A stretch of 64,000 bases of DNA from CAZMSQ01 sp964569025 (GTDB taxonomy: Bacteria; Bacteroidota; Bacteroidia; Chitinophagales; Saprospiraceae). The stretch is taken from NCBI GenBank assembly GCA_964569025.1, contig CAZMSQ010000001.1, positions 403,932 through 467,931 of the forward strand, in the 5' to 3' direction. The translations under genes were made by a program, and so were the position numbers. Of this stretch, positions 5,973 to 14,700 are shown one piece after another. The notes below the pieces were generated by a model. That model was not told the origin of the DNA, made no database searches, and was given only the letters and a program-made list of their open reading frames with translations. Position 1 is the stretch's first letter; the number at the start of each line of letters is the position of its first letter.

Positions 5973-8873
5973 TTAAAATCTTTCCCTTTTTACGAGTCTT
6001 TTTGTAAAGTGTCCGAAACCTGTCTGAAGTGTGTAGAAGTACACACCGGAAGCTGAGGGGAGATCGTTTTCTGACAAGCGGATTGAGTTGAGACCTTGGC
6101 TTCCTTCAAAATCAAAAACTTTAACGATTTTTCCTGATGCGTCTGTTATTGAAAGGTTACCTGGAGCAGAATCAGGAAGCCAGAAAGAAATCGTTGTCTC
6201 GTTTACAACCGGGTTGGGAGTGTTCTGGTAGAGTTCATATTTGTTTGTGGCAGAAATTTGCGCTCCATTTTTATTGAACTTCAGCCCAAGATTATGAATA
6301 CCTGATGTTTGATGGTAAGCTTCTGAAGCAGTATACCTTGAATTCATGCTTACCAAACTGCTCAGGAAGGCTTCTGAATGGCTTTTCACCACCAGATAAA
6401 ACAGAGGCTCTTCTTTGAATGATCCTGATATGGCATCACCATTCCAACTGACTGTCAGAGCATGAGCGTCTGACATCCAGTTATAGTTCCCTTCATTCAA
6501 TTGGATGCCAGGGCCTCCAAGGATTTCAACAAATTCAAGATTTTCCGGTGAAAAGTTCAGGGTGAATTGATATCCAAAGACATCCTGAAAATTATCTCCG
6601 TACACGGGGATTTCGAAAATTTGGTCTGGGGATAGTCGAATGTCATCAGCAGTGAGATAACGAACAGGTCGTTCTGATCGAGCTGAAACTTCTTGTCCTG
6701 AAATCAGGAGGTCCACGGAATTGTCTACATCGCCAATTTTTATGCCTGTAAATTGTGTACCGGATTGTTGGGACAGCATATCGAACATGACACTTTCCGG
6801 CATCCGTTCCATCAATGGGTTATCGGGGTTTTTGAAGGTGTATGTTGAAGGGACGAATCTCCATGATGTATTGTAGGGGAATGAAGTGCTGGCATGTAGA
6901 ATAACCCTTCTGATTTCAATAAGGTCAGCGGTACTGATATGTCCGGAGTGGTTGGCATCTGCAGCAATCAGTTTATAGGGTGAATCCAGAGGGTCGATAT
7001 TCAGGATGTGACGTTGAATCTGGATGAGGTCGAATGTTGTTACACCTGCATCAGCGTCGTCATTTCTGTAGGGGATTACTGAATAATCATAGCAGGTCGG
7101 CAAATCATTGAAGTGAAATATCCCATCATTAAAGGTCATGTAGTGGGGCATCATTGTGTAACCGTTAAACAGCTCTACTTTCACGTTTCCGATGCTTTGC
7201 CCGTCCTCGGTTTGCAGTCCGCCTTCTATGGTTGCCTCGGGCACAATTGCCTGGCAGGTCGGGACATCATCATGATCCATGGCCTCAAAGACTTCGTCCT
7301 GCATGATATCGATGCCAGTATTTCGCCGAATGACATCGACCAGGCGTGTATTGCGGATTTCGTTTCGCTTTTCTTCATTCAGGTCAGGGTCATTGGCGTA
7401 AAAAAACCGATCTCCATCCCTTAGCGCCTGGAATTGACGTTTCAGTATTTCGACGATGGTTTCACCAAAGAGGGCTCCGGGCATTGGGGCTTCTGCAAGC
7501 ATTCCGACCCAAGGGTCGAGGTGGTTGATGTTGCCATTGTAAGCCTCATTCAGGGCGAGGGCTTCAGGAGTGTTTTGGGTTAAAGTCAGGAAATCTCCGT
7601 AGGCTGAAAGTCCCAGTGCTTCCCGGATGCTATTGAAATCTGGAAGGCCTCTTTCCCGGGCGCGATTGATATTTATTGAGGCCAGATCAAGTCCCCCTGA
7701 GCCTGGTTGGCCAAAGAGGAAATTGCGCACATCACCAATGATTTTGGCGTCAAGTTCTTGCTGCACTTGGGTCCCCATGCCTTTAAAGAGTGGTTCTATT
7801 CCGCCTTCGCCATAAATAAGCCATGGGTGGAAAAAGCCGTCTTTTAGTGTGAGATTACCTTGTGGAATAACATTTCCATCATTGTCGAGACGGCGGATAG
7901 TTGAATTGAGAAGGGTGTGGCCGAGCCGGAAAGCTGCGGCTGAGAAGATATTGGAAATCTGAGGATTGACATTTGGCTTATAGCCCGAGTATGGGGGGAG
8001 TTCGATGCCTGCCGCTGGCAACCATTCTTCGAAAATAATGTGCTGGAGTAATCCTCCGACCATTTTGCGGGCATATTGGTAAAGTTGTTCGTCGTTCCAG
8101 TCAGGATGGTAACCTGCCAACAGATCGCACATTCTGTTGTGTTCGCGCACGAAGAGGGTGTGAAATGCGATGAGGTTTGGTTGTTCGTTCACTCGTGCAT
8201 CACCTGCCACAAAAATGAAAGAGTCTATTCCTGTTGGATTATCCATTTCAGGTGCCGAGTGATCGATTGGGTCTCCGAATTCACCAGTAATGGTGTTGAA
8301 TGGGAGCAGATTGCCGGCAGAGGTTTTCAGTTTGCCACCGTTGAACGTTCGAAGCCACTGTGCGTGTTCTTCATCAGAGCCATAAACCGCGGAGCCATCT
8401 ATGAAAGGGGTGACGATATTAATAACTCTGCGAGGATTGCCGGGGCCGGTCCCTGTTGAAGGGTCAAAGAGTGACCTGTTCATGAAAATGGGTACTCCCA
8501 GAAAGAATGGGTCGGTTGGCTGGGTGAGAATGACGAGAAGCTCATTGGTGTCTGGAACAAATGTTACCTCGTGGTCGATAAATTGGCCGAAATTCCAAAG
8601 CAGATCACTTAATCCCTGAGGGTCATTGATAAGGTTGTCCTGATTGAAGACGATGTTACTAATCCTTCTTGGGTTTGGACGATTTGCTCCATTCGGCTCA
8701 GCAAACCCATCGGCATAGTCGAAAGGGACGTAGTTAGTGAGGGTTGTATTTTGGGCGCCCCATGAGGGGTAAAATGGATTATTTCCGGAGCCATCAATGC
8801 TTCGGTACTCCTGCGCGCTTATCGCGGCGAGTGCGGCCAGGTAAACAACCAAAGGGAGTACATATTTTTTCAT
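5973..8873 (-). CDS. Secreted animal-type haem peroxidase with dockerin and cohesin-like modules, T9SS type A signal
   Basis: A 966-residue exported peroxidase. After a signal peptide (residues 1-20, ending AISAQ) comes a peroxinectin/myeloperoxidase-like domain. Distal Gln97, Asp100 and His101 are in GQFIDHEVTFV, the catalytic Arg lies in RVNEQPNLIAFHTLFVREHN near 230, and the proximal His is in FRLGHTLLNS near 315. A dockerin-like pair of calcium loops follows at about 600-675 (FDLIQIQRHIL; ADANHSGHISTADLIEIR), then a cohesin-like beta domain at about 740-868 (FGYQFTLNFSPENLEFVEIL). The C-terminus is a type A sorting domain (YELYQNTPNPVVNETTISF to the end, with ASGVYFYTL). The ATG at 8873 starts the signal peptide; the frame is open 17 codons further. 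It probably acts on or outside the outer membrane. Confidence 0.9.
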   Translation of the reverse strand: MKKYVLPLVVYLAALAAISAQEYRSIDGSGNNPFYPSWGAQNTTLTNYVPFDYADGFAEPNGANRPNPRRISNIVFNQDNLINDPQGLSDLLWNFGQFIDHEVTFVPDTNELLVILTQPTDPFFLGVPIFMNRSLFDPSTGTGPGNPRRVINIVTPFIDGSAVYGSDEEHAQWLRTFNGGKLKTSAGNLLPFNTITGEFGDPIDHSAPEMDNPTGIDSFIFVAGDARVNEQPNLIAFHTLFVREHNRMCDLLAGYHPDWNDEQLYQYARKMVGGLLQHIIFEEWLPAAGIELPPYSGYKPNVNPQISNIFSAAAFRLGHTLLNSTIRRLDNDGNVIPQGNLTLKDGFFHPWLIYGEGGIEPLFKGMGTQVQQELDAKIIGDVRNFLFGQPGSGGLDLASININRARERGLPDFNSIREALGLSAYGDFLTLTQNTPEALALNEAYNGNINHLDPWVGMLAEAPMPGALFGETIVEILKRQFQALRDGDRFFYANDPDLNEEKRNEIRNTRLVDVIRRNTGIDIMQDEVFEAMDHDDVPTCQAIVPEATIEGGLQTEDGQSIGNVKVELFNGYTMMPHYMTFNDGIFHFNDLPTCYDYSVIPYRNDDADAGVTTFDLIQIQRHILNIDPLDSPYKLIAADANHSGHISTADLIEIRRVILHASTSFPYNTSWRFVPSTYTFKNPDNPLMERMPESVMFDMLSQQSGTQFTGIKIGDVDNSVDLLISGQEVSARSERPVRYLTADDIRLSPDQIFEIPVYGDNFQDVFGYQFTLNFSPENLEFVEILGGPGIQLNEGNYNWMSDAHALTVSWNGDAISGSFKEEPLFYLVVKSHSEAFLSSLVSMNSRYTASEAYHQTSGIHNLGLKFNKNGAQISATNKYELYQNTPNPVVNETTISFWLPDSAPGNLSITDASGKIVKVFDFEGSQGLNSIRLSENDLPSASGVYFYTLQTGFGHFTKRLVKRERF

Positions 8874-9332
8874 AGGATGACAATTATTCCGTGTTTTGCC
8901 AGTTCCGTAACCATCAGTTTTCATTCATCACCAATTCATGATGGATGAGAAGAAATGGTTTTGTTTGCAGAGAGAGTTGCTGATTTCACTTCAGTTTTGA
9001 AAGCGCGATTATTCATCGTGAACACTTTTCAAGCTGAGGGCTTTGGGTTGATCAAGGCGTACATACGCAGCACTAATCGTTACGTTCGTTATCAGGCAAA
9101 TATAAGAAAAGTATAAGGACCTATTTTCTCATTCTCTTGTAAAATTTCTTTTGAACAGTGAGGGTCTGGGATTCAAAGACATAGAATTTACGATTTTTGC
9201 TGTTTCTCTTGATTTTTTTGATGGAAAATCAGACTTGCATGCATGAGGGAGGGGGTTATAAATGAGTATGAGAGAACACCTGGCACGGCGGAGTGTTTAG
9301 GAAGAAACCGAGTACATTTTAAAACCGGAATA
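8874..9332. other. Divergent intergenic region, peroxidase / M28 peptidase
   Basis: This 459-base gap holds no credible gene. A minus-strand -7 match, TATATTTG (plus strand CAAATATA, 9097-9104), could serve the peroxidase gene, but no TTG is visible at the matching -33 distance and it would leave a leader of about 220 bases. Nothing convincing was seen for the peptidase. Confidence 0.4.
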
Positions 9333-10565
9333 ATGATGAAAAAGATAATTTGTACAATCTTCACAGTTGGAGCTTTCGCATTCGCCGCTTTGTCGCAGGT
9401 ATCGGATGCGACCGCCTTGCAATCCATTCAGGTTGATGTGGTGTATCTATCATCTGACGTCCTGGAAGGGCGAGAGACTGGGACGCAGGGCGAGGAGCTT
9501 GCGGCCAGGTATATTTCTTCGCGATTCAGAGAGATTGGTCTTCAGCCTGGTGGTGAGGCCGGGACCTATTTTCAGCCCTTCGTGTTTCGCCATGTCCCCC
9601 AACCTCAGAGTGAAGGTGAGGTACGTACCGGCAAAAACGTGATCGGGTATCTGGACAACGGAGCGTCAAAGACGGTAGTTATTGGTGCACATTATGACCA
9701 CATTGGATACGGGGCTTTTAATTCACGCTATGTTGGTGATCCGGCCATTCACAATGGAGCCGACGACAATGCAAGCGGGGTGGCAGCCCTTTTGTGGTTG
9801 GCAGAGCATTTTTCGGGAGGTGTGGCAGAATCAAACAATTATCTGTTCATTGCATTTTCGGCCGAGGAAATGGGCTTGCACGGTTCAAAACACTATGTCG
9901 GCGATGCGGCAGATGGAATAGACAAGATCAACTATATGATCAATCTGGATATGGTAGGTCGTCTCGGAGATGATCAAGTCCTGACAATAAATGGCGCTGG
10001 CACTTCTCCAATCTGGGCAGATGTAATTGAGCGTGTTAAGGTTGCTGGTATCCAATCTGTTGTTACCACTGAATCGGGCATCGGCCCTTCAGACCATACA
10101 TCCTTCTACTTAAAAGATGTCCCATCGCTGCATTTTTTTACCGGTGTTCATGAAGATTACCACAAACCATCAGATGATAGTCATCTTGTGAATTATGAGG
10201 GATTGCTGGCTGTAAGTCAGTATGTATCAGCCTTGATAGAGGGACTTGACGAACAAGGTTCTGTCGAATTCTCCAAAACCAAAGACGAACAGCCTCAGCG
10301 TGCTGCTCGCTATAAAGTTACTTTAGGGGTTATGCCCGATTATGCATTTTCCGGACCGGGAATGCGCGTTGAGGCGGTTTTGGATGGCAGGCCTGCACAA
10401 AAGGCTGGGATAGAAGATGGTGATGTCATTTTAAAAATCGGTGAAACCACTGTCAAGGATATCTATGGATATATGGACGCACTTGGAAAATACGGAGAAG
10501 GGCAAAAGGCGGAGGTTGTCGTCAAACGGAAAGATCAGCAACTGACAAAAGAGGTGGTTTTTTAA
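9333..10565 (+). CDS. Secreted M28-family zinc aminopeptidase with C-terminal PDZ domain
   Basis: A 410-residue exported metallopeptidase. A signal peptide at residues 1-23 (IICTIFTVGAFAFAALS) is followed by the di-zinc M28 fold. The ligands and catalytic residues are visible in IGAHYDHIGYG near 119, HNGADDNASGVAAL (bridging Asp), AFSAEEMGLHGSKHY (catalytic Glu-Glu pair), YMINLDMVGRL (Asp ligand) and the last His in FTGVHEDYHKPSDD. After a linker comes a PDZ domain at about residues 320-410 (GMRVEAVLDGRPAQKAGIED, then GDVILKIG). M28 plus PDZ is a known Bacteroidetes arrangement; the PDZ probably steers substrate or partner binding. The ATG pair at 9333/9336 is chosen because it begins the signal peptide. 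It has no sorting domain, so it is probably periplasmic or released. Confidence 0.9.
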   Translation: MMKKIICTIFTVGAFAFAALSQVSDATALQSIQVDVVYLSSDVLEGRETGTQGEELAARYISSRFREIGLQPGGEAGTYFQPFVFRHVPQPQSEGEVRTGKNVIGYLDNGASKTVVIGAHYDHIGYGAFNSRYVGDPAIHNGADDNASGVAALLWLAEHFSGGVAESNNYLFIAFSAEEMGLHGSKHYVGDAADGIDKINYMINLDMVGRLGDDQVLTINGAGTSPIWADVIERVKVAGIQSVVTTESGIGPSDHTSFYLKDVPSLHFFTGVHEDYHKPSDDSHLVNYEGLLAVSQYVSALIEGLDEQGSVEFSKTKDEQPQRAARYKVTLGVMPDYAFSGPGMRVEAVLDGRPAQKAGIEDGDVILKIGETTVKDIYGYMDALGKYGEGQKAEVVVKRKDQQLTKEVVF

Positions 10566-10618
10566 ATCGGGATGGACATTGGGTGGAATTTTCTCATGTG
10601 TCAGTGATTCATTTTATG

Positions 10619-10626
10619 TAATTTTG
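10619..10626 (+). promoter_or_regulatory. Candidate -7 element for the porP/sprF gene
   Basis: TAATTTTG fits TAnnTTTG, 72 bases before the porP/sprF start. The -33 region reads TGTG rather than TTG, so support is partial. Confidence 0.4.
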
Positions 10627-10698
10627 CTACTCCCTGGTTGCTCCGGAATCAGGTGAGACCCGTGAACCGTTTTACACCCTTGTGGAAATTACCATCCC

Positions 10699-11661
10699 AT
10701 GAATCGTCATTTGTTTCTTCTGCTGTTTGTGGCACAGTCCCTCATGACGCTTGCTCAGCAAACACCACTCTTCACCCAATATCGCGAGTACGGCAGCCTC
10801 ATCAATCCAGCTATGGTTCCACAGGCATGGATCCCGTATGAGCATCATTTTACAGCGGGGATTTCATATCGGACCCAATGGACCGAGATTGCAAGTGCGC
10901 CCAGAACTGCAGTTGTCCGCGGGGAGTTTATGACCAGGGACTACAGTCCTGCCAATGCAATTTTTGGAGGGCACATTGTCCATGATCAAACGGGACCGAC
11001 AGGTTTTACAGGGGTTTATGGGCGGCTTGCCGGTGTGATTTCTGATGACCCATATTATGGAGGGTTTGGTGCAGGTATGAATCTTGGTTTGGTGCAATAC
11101 CGTGTGAATGTTTCGGATTTGAGGTTTCGGGATCAGGAGGATTTGGCCTTGCTTGAGGATCAAAATAAACTCTTCCCGGATGTCGGTATTGGGGTGTATG
11201 CTTATAAGCGGTTTACTTCCGGCTTTTTGGAGGAAAGTGTTGTGTATGGAGGAGTGTCCATCCCTCAAACATTGGGCCTTGACCTTGAATTTGGGAATGA
11301 AAACGGTTCGTTCAACACCCAGCGAATGCAGCATTTTTATGGGATGCTCGGGCTCTATAAGTTCTTCTCGGACGGCAGTTTTATTGAACCCTCTGCCTGG
11401 GTCAAATATGTATCCGGAGCACCAGTCAATGTGGATTTCAACCTTCGATACCAAATGGCCGTCAACTTGTGGATTGGTGCAGGGTATTCGACTTCGAGTA
11501 GCATACACCTGGAAACTGGTGTTTTGCTGGGTGACGATGTCAATCTTGGAAGCGATCACCTGCGAATCGGCTATGGCTTTGATTATCACTTTACGTCGTT
11601 TGGGCCTTTTACCGGACCTGCACATGAAGTGAATATCGCATTTTCTCTGGGTCGTTTCTAA
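10699..11661 (+). CDS. PorP/SprF family T9SS outer-membrane protein
   Basis: A 320-residue outer-membrane beta-barrel protein of the PorP/SprF family. A signal peptide (residues 1-20, ending LAQQ) is followed by the family hallmark TPLFTQYREYGSLINPAMVP, then FTAGISYRTQWTEI, and amphipathic strands ending in an aromatic residue (VNIAFSLGRF). In gliding Bacteroidetes, SprF is needed to bring the type-B-CTD adhesin encoded beside it through the T9SS and onto the surface. Here the adhesin gene starts 53 bases after the stop, so the pair is very likely one operon and a dedicated secretion/attachment couple. The gene order (partner first) is the reverse of sprB-sprF in Flavobacterium johnsoniae. 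Confidence 0.9.
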   Translation: MNRHLFLLLFVAQSLMTLAQQTPLFTQYREYGSLINPAMVPQAWIPYEHHFTAGISYRTQWTEIASAPRTAVVRGEFMTRDYSPANAIFGGHIVHDQTGPTGFTGVYGRLAGVISDDPYYGGFGAGMNLGLVQYRVNVSDLRFRDQEDLALLEDQNKLFPDVGIGVYAYKRFTSGFLEESVVYGGVSIPQTLGLDLEFGNENGSFNTQRMQHFYGMLGLYKFFSDGSFIEPSAWVKYVSGAPVNVDFNLRYQMAVNLWIGAGYSTSSSIHLETGVLLGDDVNLGSDHLRIGYGFDYHFTSFGPFTGPAHEVNIAFSLGRF

Positions 11662-11714
11662 ACGTCCGATCTGTCAGTACTGCCGTCAGCCTGCATTCTT
11701 AAAACACCCTCGAC

Positions 11715-14700
11715 ATGTCCAGATCTTTGATCATAGGTTTCATTTTGTCAGTTATTTCGTTCTTTCCCGGAATGGCTCAACAGCCTACGCTTCTTTTTCC
11801 GAATATTGATGCGGCTCCCGGGTCAACAGTTTGCTTCGAAGTGCTTTCGAGTAATTTCGACTCCATCTTTACCATTCAGTTCTCTTTCCAATGGGATCCT
11901 GCGGTGATGCAATTTGTCTCTGTGCAGGGATTTGGTTTTCCCAATGTGTCTTCCGGAAATTTTGGAACCACGTTCGTAGATCAGGGGAAGGTCAGTTTTT
12001 CATGGTTTCCATTTTCTGGTCAACCGCTGACACTTCCGGATGGAACGCCGGTTTTTGAATTGTGCTTTGAGGTGATTGGTGAGCCGGGCGAGTCGGCTTT
12101 GCTGACTGTTGGCTCTGATCCTACCGCTATTGAAGTGACAAAACCGGGGTCTTTCAGCAATGTTGGCCTCGGCGCTACCGGAGGCGTACTGAATGTAGTT
12201 GGCAGCCAGGTTCTTGAGCTCTTCATTGAAGATGCAATCGTCGGGACCGGAGAGTCGTTCGGGCTTGCACTTACCCCTTCCATGTTTAATGATATCAGCA
12301 GTCTGCAAACCACGCTTTCATGGGATGAAACAATCATTCAATTTGATTCAGTCGGTGATTTTCAACTCCCTGGTCTGGATGTGTCAGACTTTGACCAAAC
12401 GGTGACTGCAACCGGCTTGCTGGGGCTTGACTGGACAGCTCCGGGGGGTACCCCTTTGACATTCCCGGATGATCAACCCCTTTGTACACTTTATTTTACA
12501 GCCATCGGTCAGTCGGGAGATAGCACACTTGTTGAGTTTACAGATGAGCTCATTCCCCTTGAAGCGACATCAACCAGTGGCATTTCAGTTGGTGTGCTGA
12601 CTGACCCCGGACTGGTCAAAATTCTCTCACCTCTTCTGATATGCACGGACGAAGTAGTGGTCAACCAGTCAGATACTGTGTGCATTCCGCTGGTAGTAAA
12701 TGGGTTTGACAGCATTCTTTCTATGCAGTTTACCTTGCAATGGGATACTTCCATGCTCAAATTTGTTGGGGTTGATGGTTTTTCGATACCGTATTTGGAT
12801 TTACAGGAGTTTAACCTGACACAAATCAATGTCGGACTGCTTTCAGTTTCTTGGTTTGATGAGGATTTCAGCTCTAAGACACTTCCTGACAGCACCATAA
12901 TATTTGAGGTTTGTTTCGTGGCAGTTGGGTCTATTGGTGATTCAACAGAATTACAGTTTGTGGATGATCCGACAAAAATCGAAGTGCGCGATAAAAATGG
13001 TGATATCGTCGCCTTTAGCAGTAAGACGGGGACGGTATTTATTGAGAGCGCCATTCGGATCGTGGATACACTTATCACGCAAACGAATTGCGGAAACCCT
13101 GAGGGAGGAGGAATTGATATTGAGTTGACAGGAGGCATACAACCTTATTCCTTTATATGGAATACCGGTGATACAACTGAGGACCTGAGCAATATTTTTG
13201 CTGGAGATTATTCAGTTACAATCGTTGATGCTGCCTCAAATACTCATACGCTTGTCAGTACATTTTTTGTAGATGGCAATTTTCTGTCTCCCTCAGTGTC
13301 AACACTGGTGGACACGGTGACGCTCGATTGCAAGGAACTGCCGCTTATCATTGCCGGTACAGGCCCCACTGACCCCCAGTATGTGTACGAATGGTCTTCT
13401 TCCGGAGGAAATGTCAATGACACCCTTACTGATCCTCTTCAGGCCGAGGTGACACAGCCGGGGGTTTACATACTGTCTGTAACGGATACGACAAATGGTT
13501 GTGGCAATCTGGATACTACGGTCGTCATTGCTGCAGCGCCCTTTCCGGTGGCTGAGGCAGGGCCAACCCGTCTGCTCACCTGTGCTGATTCGACAGCTCT
13601 CTTGGATGGGGGCAGTTCTTCAGTTGGGGCAGCATTTGTGTACGCCTGGTCTACTCAGGATGGTCAAATCCTCAGTGGTGAGTCAACTTTAAATCCCGAA
13701 GTTGGAAGTGCCGGAACGTATGTGCTCTCGGTGACAGATACACTGTCTTCCTGTGTCACTGTATCCTCGACTGAGGTGACTGCAGATACTGCTTCCCCCT
13801 ACATTGATTTGGGAGAGGAGGTCCCTTTTGCTTGCAAGGATGCCTCTGTCATTGTGACACCTGATAGCCTTGAATCCGGTTTTGGGGTTACCTACATGTG
13901 GACTGCTCTTTCCGGACAGATTGATCCTGCATCGGCTGATCAGCAACAAGTATTTGTCTTCGCTCCTGGAGTCTATCAGTTGGTTGTTGAGAATGAGTCC
14001 AACGGGTGTATTGACTCAGCTCAGATAGCAGTCTTTGCCGATACAGTCTCTCCGGTGGTTGAGCTTGACACGCCAGCCATTCTTTCATGTGTTGAGCAAC
14101 AGGCTACCATTCAGGCCACAGCTCTTGCCCCAGGAGTGGCTTATGAGTATAAATGGACTGCGCTTACGGGAGGTAGCATTCTCTCAGGCGCTGATGATCC
14201 AGAGGTTGTCATTGGTGCATTGGGTGTATACAGACTTGTGGTGACTGACTCGCTCAATGGGTGTAAATCCATTACAGATATTGAAGTTTTCGATGATCCG
14301 GATGCACCAGTTTCGGATGCCGGTCTGGATACCGCTTTGACCTGTGACACGGATACCATCCAGCTCAGCGGGACTGCATCTGCTGTGAATGGAGCATTCT
14401 CAGTCAACTGGCAGGCAGAAAATGGGGGGAATATTCTGAGCGGGGGCTCTTCACTGCAGCCCGTTGTCGATGCGACCGGTACGTATATCATGACAGTGAC
14501 TGATGATGTAACAGGCTGCAGTACTACTTCATCATTGGAAGTCGTCTGGGACACTCTGCCGCCAAATGCAGAGGCAGGTCAGGATAAAGAGCTTACCTGC
14601 ATTGCTATATCGGTGCTGGTGGGCTCGCCAACTTCTTCTCAGGGCCCTCAGTTCAAATACAAATGGACGACTCCTAACGGAAACTTTAGCTCGGCCGATA

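Noticed and set aside
10864..11625. 253-codon minus-strand frame opposite porP/sprF
   Set aside because: The opposite strand carries a complete PorP/SprF protein with signal peptide; the antisense product shows no domain.
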